Part shown: positions 46,501 through 54,960 of the stretch, in pieces | Layout: every line of letters starts with the position of its first letter | How positions within the stretch are numbered: the stretch's first letter is position 1 | Assembly: GCF_018143015.1 (NCBI RefSeq) | Contig: NC_054740.1 | Coordinates: forward strand, 12,606,640 to 12,670,639 | Direction: 5' to 3' | Source: Lytechinus variegatus | Lineage: Eukaryota; Echinodermata; Echinoidea; Temnopleuroida; Toxopneustidae | Length of the DNA: 64,000 nucleotides | The notes under the pieces: generated by a model | The model's input: the letters and a program-made list of their open reading frames with translations, nothing else | Told to the model about the DNA's origin: nothing | Databases searched by the model: none | Position numbers and translations under genes: made by a program

Positions 46501-48290
46501 CTGGAGGTAGGTTAAAGCCACTATATGTCACACTACATTAAACAGCACCATCTTGAGCCCTGAACTGCCTCACATGGACCCTGCATCCTTATCCAGAATG
46601 CAATGTTTTGAAATGTACTCTTTTTGATATTAACTCATTATGCCTGCTTTTATAATGGAGATCAGGGGCCCCGTTTCATGAAGATTTACAACTGATGTAA
46701 CGTTGCCATTATGTCAACTGCAATGGTAACCTTGATTGTGATTGGCTGCTGAGTCCTGTTGCCATGGTAGTTGCCAAAATTTATGAAACTGGTCTCAGGT
46801 AACAGTCATATTTTACAAAATAAAAATCAATTTATTTCCAATTGTGTGATAAGTATATATCAAGCAGTAGCGTAACGAATGGCTAATGTAGATAAATGCC
46901 ATGCCAAGGACGCGGTGCTGCGGTGAGATCTGAACCCCGTTCTGTGTGGTTCAGAGTCTTAAAACCTATTCACGGGCCATAACACCTCTACATCCTTTAC
47001 ATTTCAGTCACATTTGCTCTATGATGGCCGAACGCGAGTCGAAAACGGTCCGTTTTAACATTTTTTGTACCAGCTACATATAGATGGTTTGAATAAAAAT
47101 GAATAAAACGGCTGTTTTTAGGGGAAATGTGATTTCAGCATTATCCTCAAGCAATTTCCTCATAGCTATTTTCGATTTCACCCTTTGACCCTATGAATTG
47201 CTTTTTCCTTGTTTTAATTCAATCATGTTGAACCCTTTTACTTTTACAGGAGACAATGGTTCCCTTCATTTCTGGGACTGGAGATCTGGTTTCAACTTCC
47301 AGCGGACCCAGGCCCCCACCCAGCCTGGGTCGCTTGACAGCGATGCTGGGATCTTTGCCATGACCTTTGACCACAGCGGAAGTCGTCTGCTGACTGCAGA
47401 GGGCGACAAAACCATCAAGATCTACAAGGAAGATGAAGAAGCGGTGAGTGTAAGGGATTGATGGTAAAATCAGAGACGCAGACATTCATATTTTTTTTCT
47501 TTTTGATGTTAAAAACTTATAAAAATGAAATTGGCAACTTTAAAGATGTACTCTTTCATGCGATAAGCTCTTTAAATGTGTTTAAATCATGTTTATTTTC
47601 ATCAAAATAATTGGTAAATTCAAAAATTAACCCTTTCAAGCGACCAGTCCTTGATTTCTCCTTAACCCTTATTAAACAGGGGGAGGGGTCAATTTGACAG
47701 ATTTTGTCACTACGCCGTCGCGCGCAGTTTTTGACCGTGCCGCTCGCAGACTTTTCGCTTTCAAGTCTTGCGCATCTTTTGAGACCAAATTTGCGCAATC
47801 AGTGGTCGAGATGGTGACGTATATACCAGGTATATACTGGTCCGAAAAAGCCCCGTTAAGATAGGGTCAGACCCCATGTAAAATTTCCTAATCTGAACCT
47901 GACTGAGTATAGTGTCCAATTCATCTTCACAAGGACAAAAACTGTATGCTTTCTTAGTCTTGCCTGTTTTATGCTTCTCACCAGTCAAAAAAATAACTGT
48001 TCTTCATTACTTTTTTTTAATGGTCAAAACATTGTATGGCCAAAGAATCTCGTCAATCTTGGGTTACCTTTCTAAGATCTAAGAATTTAAATTAGAGAAA
48101 AAGGGGTAAAGGTCCCACACCTGTTATTCTGTTGTTATATTTCGCATCATAAATATATTCATGTCTGTCCTTCATCTATTTTCATAAATCCTGTTATTCA
48201 CTTTTTTAAACTCCTGTTAATTTTTTTCAGACGGAAGAAACACATCCTCTAAACTGGAAGCCAGAGATCATGAAAAAGAAGAAATATTAA
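22517..48290 (+). CDS. PLRG1: PLRG1, pleiotropic regulator 1, spliceosomal WD40 protein (complete, 13 exons)
   Basis: Core component of the CDC5L/Prp19 (NTC) complex, acting in the nucleus during activation and catalysis of pre-mRNA splicing. Coding exons: 22517-22522, 29956-30059, 32521-32657, 34568-34624, 35117-35210, 35868-35955, 36642-36854, 37680-37817, 44097-44291, 45460-45578, 46367-46506, 47250-47443, 48231-48290. All introns are GT-AG, all phases join, and the total is 1545 nt, giving 514 residues plus TAA. The N-terminus ([19 protein letters not shown]) and the segment [19 protein letters not shown] match the family. Seven WD40 repeats cover roughly residues 199-495, with IKIWDL, VKCWDL, IRIWDM, IRLWDL and FWDW strand ends visible. 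The basic tail [11 protein letters not shown] is also typical. The least conserved part is the linker in exons 3-6. Exon 1 contributes only Met-Glu, so it is the least certain exon; it is supported by a perfect GTAAGT donor and correct phase. Confidence 0.95.
23100..23920. repeat. Satellite 1 in PLRG1 intron 1: about 213-bp higher-order unit of 71-bp monomers
   Basis: TTGCTTTATTTCGT recurs about every 70 bp, and groups of three form a 213-214-bp unit. The phrase TATGTTTCCCACACTATGAA occurs at about 23179, 23393 and 23606. The last monomers (23690-23910) are more diverged. No coding frame is conserved. Confidence 0.75.
24050..25170. repeat. Satellite 2 in PLRG1 intron 1: 218-241-bp units
   Basis: Five consecutive units start with CTACTCCTCGTGATCCAAGT near 24055, 24287, 24505, 24729 and 24958. 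They are very similar apart from short deletions around GATAATAAGAATCATTAAAA. A single 'CGTGATCCAAGTCCCC' occurrence already appears near 22881 at the start of the intron. Confidence 0.85.
25170..26395. repeat. Satellite 3 in PLRG1 intron 1: 287-bp units with built-in hairpin
   Basis: Derived from satellite 2. The period is exactly 287 bp over four intervals (block TTCATCTACCCCTCATTTCC at about 25020, 25307, 25594, 25881, 26168). Each unit gained a foldback: TACTCCTCGTGATC(C/G)(A/G)AGTCCCC, a spacer of about 30 nt, then GGGGACTTGGATAACGAGGA. The recurrent 62-codon minus-strand frame is a consequence of the repeat and starts with a non-ATG codon. Confidence 0.88.
26292..26496. repeat. Near-perfect 96-nt-arm palindrome closing the satellite array
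   Basis: 26292-26387 is the 3' part of a 287-bp unit. 26401-26496 is its reverse complement with about two mismatches (around 26354-26358 against 26430-26434), separated by only 13 nt. The array thus ends by folding back on itself. DNA beyond 26497 is unique. Confidence 0.88.
27120..27960. mobile_element. Foldback family A copy flanked by GC-core repeat units, intron 1
   Basis: Family A runs from about 27190 (GGTCATGTCCACCCCAGAAA) to about 27825 (opposed terminus GGGTAGACAAGTTTTCCTTTAA), nearly full length. GC-core units flank it at 27145 (GCACGAAGTGCGAGCT) and 27870 (GCGAGTGCGAAGCGCGAGT), so the element seems to have inserted into an older GC-core repeat. 27960-29955 shows no gene. Confidence 0.65.
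30130..30910. repeat. Tandem array of about 137-165-bp units in PLRG1 intron 2
   Basis: Five units share ACTCCACAACCGTAAGTCGC, AACTTGGATGGTAGATGGAC and GTTATGCTGCAGTCGGAGGT. They begin near 30150, 30312, 30449, 30604 and 30757. One unit lacks the TGGTAAGGTCAAAGGTCATT block, which explains its shorter length. The array starts 70-90 bp after the exon 2 donor. Confidence 0.8.
31911..32448. mobile_element. 538-bp foldback element just upstream of PLRG1 exon 3
   Basis: The ends are CACAAATCCCCCATTTAAGG and, complemented, CACAAATCCCCAATTAGAAA. The arms stay similar for about 180 nt through TTTGATACCATATTTACGGG-like and GGCAGTGATGTAAAT blocks, around a unique centre of about 180 bp. The right end is 72 bp before the exon 3 acceptor. 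Confidence 0.72.
33331..34285. mobile_element. Compound repeat element with internal tandem units, PLRG1 intron 3
   Basis: Inverted GTCTCACCTGCAT (33331-33343 and, complemented, 34247-34259) brackets about four diverged units of about 160-180 bp. Units share ACATGACCAAGGTCAAAGGT, CATTTAGGGTCAATGAACTT and CATCATAACTTTGAAAGTTT. A GC-rich head (33360-33400) is unlike the rest. The right end matches the foldback element at 7945-8466. Confidence 0.7.
34870..35000. repeat. Fragment of the 'CATATGATCCTT...GGTCAAAAGGTCAAATGGT' repeat
   Basis: Matches the body of the repeat at 60512-60798 (GATCCTTAGGTAATACCACA and CATATAGGGGTCAAAAGGTC). It lies in PLRG1 intron 4. Confidence 0.55.
37200..37620. repeat. 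Dispersed repeat in PLRG1 intron 7 (GTCTGTCTGTCCGTCC head)
   Basis: Begins with CCATCTGTCTGTCTGTCCGT and contains two related halves: CGATAACTTCAGTTGAACCT near 37297 and CGATAACTTTGGTTTAACTT near 37453. GGTCAAAGGTCA occurs between them. It ends near GGCGGGCGTATTATGTGC about 60 bp before exon 8. Confidence 0.5.
38174..42361. repeat. Exact tandem triplication of a 1396-bp unit in PLRG1 intron 8
   Basis: Units start at 38174, 39570 and 40966, and the block ends at 42361, so there are three whole copies. Copies 1 and 2 look identical to me. Copy 3 differs at a few single bases (near 41041, 41330, 41686 and 42343). Each unit holds a full foldback family A element (about 38764-39375 in copy 1) plus about 785 bp of other sequence. 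That other sequence carries two minus-strand frames of 76 and 63 codons, at 38433-38203 and 38697-38506 in copy 1. I do not recognise either frame. Similarity this high means a very recent duplication, or an assembly artefact. Confidence 0.92.
42362..42880. repeat. GC-rich low-copy stretch in PLRG1 intron 8
   Basis: Starts with poly-G and is much richer in G+C than its surroundings, with short runs GGGGGTC repeated at about 42427, 42459, 42690 and 42782. Its open frame resembles no family I know. 42880-44096 holds no further element apart from (ATA)n near 43370. Confidence 0.35.
44792..45056. mobile_element. MITE family B (ends 'TCTTACAAAGAG' / 'CTCTTTGTAAGA'), intron 9
   Basis: The left end GTCTTACAAAGAGGTACGAT is opposed to the right end CGCAACTCTTTGTAAGACGG; opposed GATCCGATCAACCTCA/TGAGGTTGATCGGATC blocks lie just inside. 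Related copies are at 49155-49427 and 50512-51250. Confidence 0.65.
45145..45415 (+). mobile_element. tRNA-derived SINE, PLRG1 intron 9
   Basis: A tRNA-like head at 45152-45227 has A-box-like TGGTCTAGTGGTTACGAC and B box GGTTCGAATCC, followed by a body with CACATTGTGCTGCACTCAAC and GAATGGGTACCTGG. The head lacks a matching 3' acceptor strand, so it is not a functional tRNA. It ends about 45 bp before exon 10. Confidence 0.75.
46071..46366 (+). repeat. Duplicated 67-nt intron end with decoy splice acceptor, PLRG1 intron 10
   Basis: 46071-46137 and 46300-46366 are diverged direct copies of the same 67-nt stretch. Each runs from TTATATGTCTGAC through a poly-T tract to TTGTTATTTCCACAG. The second is the true acceptor of exon 11. 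The first ends in an equally good acceptor 229 nt upstream, whose use would bring an in-frame TAA after three codons. Confidence 0.8.
46668..46805. mobile_element. MITE family D fragment ('GGGGCCCCGTTTCATGAAGA'), intron 11
   Basis: Shares its left end and the GTTGCCATGGTAGTTGCC block with the copies at 48582-48907; the right end is decayed. Confidence 0.55.
46985..47130. mobile_element. Diverged palindromic MITE related to 349-520, intron 11
   Basis: CAGTCACATTTGCTCTA, AAAACGGTCCGTTTTAACAT and AATAAAACGGCTGTTTTTAG recur in the same order as in 349-520. The arms are less well matched. Confidence 0.55.
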
Positions 48291-48581
48291 AGAGAAGAGG
48301 ACGGGAAGTAGTTACTTCTTTGAACAGTGGTTGCTTGAGAGAATGCTGCTTGTAGAATTAGGCACGAATCAGTGACCCGAAATATGACATGCCGATTGAT
48401 GCTGTCTTCAGAGTTAGGCACAAATGAACGACAGAGATATGACATGCCGATTGATGCTGTCAGTAGAGTTAGGCACAAACCTACAGTGACTTTGATATGG
48501 CAAGCCAAATGTGTACATCAGTTACATTACCTGAAGTTGACATATATACCGGGTAGTTGATCATGATGATTTACACTGTTA

Positions 48582-48907
48582 GAGCTATCGGTCCCGTTGA
48601 ATAAAAGTTACTATTATAATAACTTTGCCATCCAATGGTAACTACCATGGAAACGATGCTAATCAGCCAATCAGGATCAAGGAATTCAGGGAAGTTACCA
48701 TTGTGAGGCAAAGTTACCGTCATAGTAACTTTTATGAAATAGAGCCCAGGGGCCCGTTTCTTAAAGAGTTACAGCTGTTGTAACTTTGCCATACTGGCAA
48801 CTACCATGGCAACAGGGCTCAGCAGCCAATCAGAATCGAGGTTACCATGGTAGTTGCCATAATAGCAAAGTTACAACAGTTGGAACTCTTCATGAAACGG
48901 GCCCCCA
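48582..48907. mobile_element. Two adjacent family D MITEs in the PLRG1 3' UTR region
   Basis: Copy 1 (48582-48747) has ends ATAAAAGTTACTATTATAAT and CATAGTAACTTTTAT. Copy 2 (48749-48907) has ends GGGGCCCGTTTCTTAAAGAG and CTCTTCATGAAACGGGCCCC, with opposed GTTGTAACTTTGCCAT / AGCAAAGTTACAACAG blocks and a shared AGCCAATCAGA centre. They lie head to tail only 1 bp apart. Confidence 0.75.
48600..48605 (+). promoter_or_regulatory. Candidate PLRG1 poly(A) signal inside a MITE arm
   Basis: AATAAA lies 310 nt after the PLRG1 stop and is the first canonical hexamer downstream. It falls within the left arm of the first family D MITE. Whether it is used cannot be told from sequence alone. Confidence 0.4.
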
Positions 48908-49154
48908 GGTATAGAAATCTAATTTTGATAGGAAATGGTTGATTTGATTTGATTTATTTTTTCAAATTCCATAAAGACATGCATCTTGAGCAAATGAGAA
49001 CATAATAACAATAATTACATTGACTGATCTTATGGGACCACAGGAATCTATTTGATTTACGTAAACTTCCCATGAGAAGATGTAAATGACACATGGTCAC
49101 AGATTCAGGTGGGAATTCATACTCATAAAGCTGTTCATAACTTTATACACAGCT

Positions 49155-49427
49155 GGGACCTGTCTTACAAAGATTTGCGATTGATCCGATCGATCACAAC
49201 TATGGAAAGCTAGAAATGTCATCTAAAATGCATGTTTGTTCAAAATATTTTTTAGAAATGATGTAAATTCATACACAAACTGTTTTCTTGACAATCCAGT
49301 ATGCTTCTCTTTGTTTTCAAAGGACATTGAGCAAATTTCCAAAAGAAAAAACTATGACATTGATGTAATTCCATATACTTGAGATTGATGGGATCAATCG
49401 TAACTCTTTGTAAGACGGGGCCCTGGA
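49155..49427. mobile_element. MITE family B copy
   Basis: Ends GACCTGTCTTACAAAGATTT and AACTCTTTGTAAGACGGGGC. Just inside are opposed GATTGATCCGATCGATCACA / GAGATTGATGGGATCAATCG blocks. It retains both termini. Confidence 0.7.
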
Positions 49428-49522
49428 ATATGTTCTTACATGCTAAGTCAGCTATAGGTGGATGGTTTAGCACAAGTAAGGATCATTCCTAACTTACCAT
49501 CAGCTTTATAACACACCCACCA

Positions 49523-49682
49523 GGGGAGCGTTTCATCAATATTTTCATCCGACAAGTTGTCAGATCTGACATCTTTCCATGATTTTGATTGGCTGAGAGG
49601 CACTGTTCCTATGGTAATTGTCGGATAAAATGAGACTTGTCGGATAAAACGTCAGACAAGTCCTTTCATGAAACGCCCCCCG
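49523..49682. mobile_element. MITE, second copy of the 3986-4145 family
   Basis: GGGGAGCGTTTCATCAATAT on the left, CCTTTCATGAAACGCCCCCC on the right, with the GACAAGT/ACTTGTC interior. Orientation is inverted relative to the first copy. Confidence 0.65.
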
Positions 49683-49959
49683 GCCTACACCAAAGGCCTT
49701 TGACACAAAGCTTAGCAATCATCGTAGCGCATATTTTATGATTGATTGCATTGACTACAATGTACAATTAATCAAGAAACTCGAGCATACACTAAATCGC
49801 TTACCTTTGTGTTCCAGGACCCTGGTCTGAAGAAAGGCTTCAAAAGATCTGACTTTGAAAGATTCAACTGATGTTGATGTGATCCACACTTGGCTTGCCA
49901 TATGTTTGTCGTTCATAAAACCGTGCATATTTGTATGTGAAGATTGATGAAACAGCCCC

Positions 49960-50107
49960 TGGGCCTGTTTCATAATAACTTGTTATAATAACATTTGCAT
50001 AGATAGTTAAAAGCTACTGAAATCCTTCAATGTGATTGGCTATTAGTAATCTTTTTATTGAAATGCTGCTTTTGATATTGTAACAACTCTTTATGAAATG
50101 GACCCCT
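49960..50107. mobile_element. MITE with 'GGGCCTGTTTCATAATAACT' ends
   Basis: Palindromic, centred on TGATTGGCTATTAG, with right end TTTATGAAATGGACCCCTG. A similar but distinct element is at 55600-55755 (CTGTTTCATGAAGACCTGTT ... TTATGAAACGTGCCCC). Confidence 0.55.
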
Positions 50108-50511
50108 GATTGCTGTAACTGAGGAATTAGGTCAGCCACTTGTCTTACGACTACTGGACTGAATTTCCATTTTTGTAACAGATGGCCATTTTTGGCGTTG
50201 TAAAATATACATCCAAATGTCTGTCTGATAATTTGTAATAAAAATGAAATGTACATACTTACATTATTGTGAATGTGGATGCCTTTTTTCCCCCATATCT
50301 CGAGGTTAACCCATTGTTTATGGTAAACCGGTGGTCCTTTTTTTAAAAATGGGATTCATATAATCTCGGAGGCAACGGGTTGGGGAGTTGTTTGAGAAAG
50401 AGACCGATAAACAGAGAGCTAGAAAGAGAGTAAGAGACATGGGGTGTTCAAAGGAGATGGAATTATAATTGGTGATTTATTAGAGGAAAGGGATAAAAAG
50501 AGTTTACCTTG

Positions 50512-51250
50512 GCCTGTCTTACACAGAGTTGTAATTAGTCTTATCAATCTTAAGTATGGAAAGCCAGCAACATCTTAATTCTTTACATGGCAAATGTAAG
50601 CATTTTCTCTTTGGAAAAAGAGGAGCACGCTGATTTATCATGACAATGACGCATTTATGAGTGTACATCATATAAAAAAAAATACTTTGAATGGATATAT
50701 GCATTTTAGATGTTGACGTTGCTGGCACTCTATAGTTCAATTTTCAATTCAATTTTATTTATTTCACTTCCATCAAACAAAAACAAATTGTATACCATAT
50801 ATATAAAAAGTATTTGTATCCATTGCAAAGAAACAAAAATAATAATACATATGTTGTGAAAAAAACTTACACGATTTGGGCAACACATTGGAGGTTTTAA
50901 ATAAGTATACTATTTTTCAATAGAAATTAAATTAAGATGGAAATGGAGGGACCCACTAAAAAGCAATGCTTGTACAATGTGGGCCCCTCAAAAATAGATA
51001 ACAAAACCAATAACAGAGTACAAATACATGAATATGTAATCAAATGAGAAAAAAAATAAATGAGAGAGAAATAATACAAAATAAATACGAAGTTATCAAA
51101 AAATATAGTTTGTATAGAACAAAACAACCGTCCTAAAATATATCCACCCTTCCCCACCCCCCCCCCCCCCCCGAAAAAAAAAGAGAAAGGGGAGAATGCC
51201 CTGAGAAGATGCATGTTGCAATCGATCGGATCATTCACAGCTGTCTGCAA
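50512..51250. mobile_element. MITE family B copy split by an insertion
   Basis: Left part 50512-50740 (GGCCTGTCTTACACAGAGTT ... GATGTTGACGTTGCTGGCAC). The right part resumes near 51205 with GCATGTTGCAATCGATCGGA. About 460 bp between, from CAATTCAATTTTATTTATTT to a poly-C/poly-A tract (51155-51183), looks like a retroposed 3' end. Its exact borders are not clear. Confidence 0.45.
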
Positions 51251-52650
51251 GACACGACAAAGGAGTACATGAGCCCAACTGATGAGTAAGGGTGTTTTAG
51301 GGCATGGATATGAGTGTTTGTTGTGGTTGGCTCTTGCATAGATGGGAGTGATATTAGGATTATGTGTGGATGATTTCTATGTGCAAGAAAGTGTTTGCAC
51401 GTGGAATGGTCGAGTTTGAGTGAGGGTGGCATGGAGTGACTGCCTTCTTCCCCCGCCCCCCTGGGGTTTTCAAATAGTGGGGATAGAAAAAAACAGACCA
51501 AAAAATGAAATACTAAATCTATCAACCTGTTCAAATGTATAAATACATAATTATTTTGTGGCTCAACCAACATTGATTGTGTGTAATGTTTCCACATCTT
51601 CAGTAGCAAGCAGGCATGCATTCATGCAAACAGACATATAGACGAACAACACTGAAGTCATATATTTATAAACCTGTTTTTTTCAATGGAAATTTTCGGG
51701 AACTTTATTTCATAAACAAGATGAAATTAAATGATATTAATCTATAAAAGTAAATATAATGATACATTTATGAATTTTGGCTAAAAACACTATTTGCATT
51801 GGTTTTGTACACTTATTCACATTTTTTAGAAATTTTGGGTCTGCATGCACTTACGAAACGTTGCGTAATTTCCAACCGTGTAACCGGGGTCACAATTTTG
51901 GTCTCAAAAGTTGCACGAGGATTAAAAGTAAAAAGTCAGTGAGCGATGGGGTCACTGAAAAAAAAAAAAAAAAAGTGCCCAACGGATTTATCGCTAAAGC
52001 CTTATTAGGGTTAAACTATACATTTAAATTCATCGATTTATAATGATTTGGGCTGAAAGACAGATGGATATACATACAGATAATTAATTTATCAACCTAT
52101 TCAACTTTAAAATTTGAACTTTGTAATTATTGTGGGATGAACAAACACCAAGTGCATTATGTTTTCACATCTAAAGTAGCAAGCAGACGGACAAACAAAC
52201 ATACAGAAAACCTGAAATCCTAACTGTATCAAACTTGTTGAACTTTAAAAGCTTACTTCATTGTTTTGGGGCCTGAACCACAGAATGTTTTTATCAAAAT
52301 ATATCTCCAATGGCTGAATCATCATGTAGTGAGTATAATGCTTTCATATCTCAATAGCAAGCATACTCGTACATGCCGGCATGTGGATATACATACAAAC
52401 AGATAATCTGAAATCATTGATTTGTCAACCTATAAAAGCTTAATTTTATCATTATTACTTCAGTAAACCGTCAATGAGTATGTATAGCCTCGTGTTTTCA
52501 TATCTAGCGTAGCAAGCAGACATGGATACAGACAGAGATTGATATACACATACAACCAGAAAACCAGAAATCATCAGTCTGTCAACCATTTGAACAATAA
52601 CAGCTGAACTTATATTGTAGGGCTGTACAGCCTGTACCAGCATATGCATG

Positions 52651-52950
52651 TGTGGAGTGTTGTGGCCCAGTGGATTAGTCTTCTGATTTTGAAACAGAGG
52701 ATCATGGGTTTGAATCCCAGCCATGGTTTAACTTCCTTTAGCAAGGAAGTCATCCACATTGTGCTGCACTCATTCCAGGTGAGATGAATGGGTACCTGGC
52801 AGGAATTTATTCCTTGAAATGCCAGCACACTTTAAAAGGCTGCGGGGCTAAAGCCGGGGTAATGATATCCAAGTCCTTTGGAAGCGCATAGGGACTTTAT
52901 GACGTACTGTGATAGGCGCTATACAAGAACTGTGTTATTATTACCGGTAT
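52651..52950 (+). mobile_element. tRNA-derived SINE inserted in the 51.5-55.0 kb array
   Basis: A-box-like TGGCCCAGTGGATTAGTC and B box GGTTTGAATCC at 52658-52725, then the body with CACATTGTGCTGCACTCATT and GAATGGGTACCTGG. The 3' end TAGGCGCTATACAAGAACTG is followed by TTATTATTACCGG. It is more complete at its 3' end than the 45145 copy. Confidence 0.75.
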
Positions 52951-53142
52951 TATTATTTAATGAGTACAATGATTTTATATGTACAGTCGCAAGCTTGTAG
53001 ACAGACATGCAGACAGACAGAGAAACAAACACACGGACAAACTGAAATCATCAGTATTTCAACATGTTAAACTTTAAAAGCTGAACTCTATCATCATATT
53101 GATACTGAACCATCATTGAGTGAGTATTATGTTTTCACATCT

Positions 53143-53432
53143 ACACTTAAAAAACCCTGATTTTACAGGAAAAAACATTTTGTAGAAAGCAATAACAAAG
53201 TCATTCTGTAAATTCATAAAACAGAATTTTTCTACAATTTAACAGAACAGGTCTATTTAAAAAGGGGAAAATGGTGTTTTATTTAAGGAAATTTGTAAGG
53301 TTCCATACACCAAATACCAATTTTTGTAATTTTACACGATATAATGTAAGATTACGCAATCTGGTAAGATTACAGGTGTTCTCTGCTGCAGGAACTTCTT
53401 TTATTTTAAGGATAAATTTTCTCACAGTGTAC
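53143..53432. mobile_element. Short DNA element interrupting an array unit
   Basis: A unit core is cut after TTTTCACATCTACA (53130-53143) and resumes at about 53428 with CAGTGGCAAGCAGACACA. The insert starts CTTAAAAAACCCTGATTTTA and ends AAATTTTCTCACAGTG. It repeats short 'TTTTACAG'/'CTGTAAA'-like motifs, and its plus-strand frame is fortuitous. Confidence 0.55.
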
Positions 53433-54960
53433 AGTGGCAAGCAGACACATTACAAATAGATGGTCATACACGCACATAAACAGCATAAAATCATTCATTG
53501 CTAAACCTGTTCAACTATCTAAAACAATAGATTTATGATGATAGTTTTGTTAAACTATCAATGCGTGTGTATAATATTTTCACATCTACAGTAGCAAGCA
53601 GACAGACATACACGCAAACGGATGGACAGGCATATAAACAGACAAAATAAATGATTAGTATGTCAACCTGATCGACTTTTAAAACTATATATATTGTCAT
53701 TGAAAGATAAACCGCTATTTAGTTTTTATGATGTCTTCTCATCTATTTTAGCAAGTAGACAGACATACAAGCATTCATACAGATGGTTATATCCACAAAT
53801 AAACAGCATAAAATAACTAATTGCTATTAAACCCCTTCAACTATTTAAAACTGTAGATTTATGATGATTGTGTTGTTAAACTATTATTGAGTGTGTCCAA
53901 TGACTTCACATCTACAGTAGCTAGCAGACATACATGCCCGAAAATGGACGGAGATGCATACAAACTGACAACCTAAAATAATAAATAAATCAACCTGTTC
54001 AACTTTTAAAGCTAAGCTATATTATCATTGAGGGCTAAACTGCCATTTACTTTTTATACATGTATTTTTTGCATCTACATTAGCAAGCAGACAAACACAC
54101 AAACAATGGTTATACACACAAACAAACAGCATGAAATCATTAATTGCTAAATCCCTTTAACTATTTGAAACAATAGATTTATGATGAGAGTGTGGCAAAT
54201 GTTTTTACATCTACAGTAACAAGCAGACAGAAATACAAAGAGATTGTCATACACACACACAAACAGCATAAAAATCACTAATTGGTCATTGAGTTTTTAT
54301 GGTGTTTTCACATCTACATTAGCTAGCACACATACATACAAACATTCAAACAGGTGGTTATACACACAAACAAACAGAAAAAATAACCCATTGCTAAACC
54401 CGTTCAATTACCTAAAACCATAGATTTATGATGATACATGTAGTGTGCATGCATGGTTAAACTATCATTGAGTGTGTATAATGTTTTCATACCTAACGGA
54501 TGGACATGCATACAAACTGACAACTTGAATGATAAATATATCAACCTGTACCATTTTTTTAAGCTGAACTATATTATCATTGAAGTCTAACCGTCATTGA
54601 CATTTTATGATGCTTTCTTATCTAAATTAGCGAGCAAACAGTCATACAAACAGTCGATTATGCACACAAACGAACCGCATAATAATCCCCTAAGCCCCTT
54701 CAACTATTTAAAAGAGTAGATTTATGATGATAGTGTGGTTAAACCATCAATGAGTGTGTATAATGTTTTCACATCTACAGTAGCAAGCTGACATACACGC
54801 AAACGGACGGACAGGCATATAAACAGACAACCTTAAATAATACATATATCTACCTGTTCAACTTTTAATGCTTTGCTATATCATCATTGAAGGCTAAACC
54901 GTCATTGGGTTTTATGAGGTTTTCATATACATTAGCAAACCCTCAATAGAATATGCCAAC

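Larger units (their letters stand above)
51530..54960. repeat. Old diverged tandem array of about 150-160-bp units
   Basis: The core TGTTTTCACATCTACAGTAG followed by CAAGCAGACA recurs near 51580, 52158, 52340, 52492, 52967, 53128, 53573, 53731, 53900, 54062, 54199, 54302, 54482, 54612, 54764 and 54915. Between cores come ACA-rich filler, ATCATTAATTGCTAAACC- or TCAACCTGTTCAACTTTTAA-type blocks, then TATGATGATAGTGTGGTTAA. Units are heavily diverged. Two later insertions (52651-52950 and 53143-53432) break the array. Confidence 0.78.
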
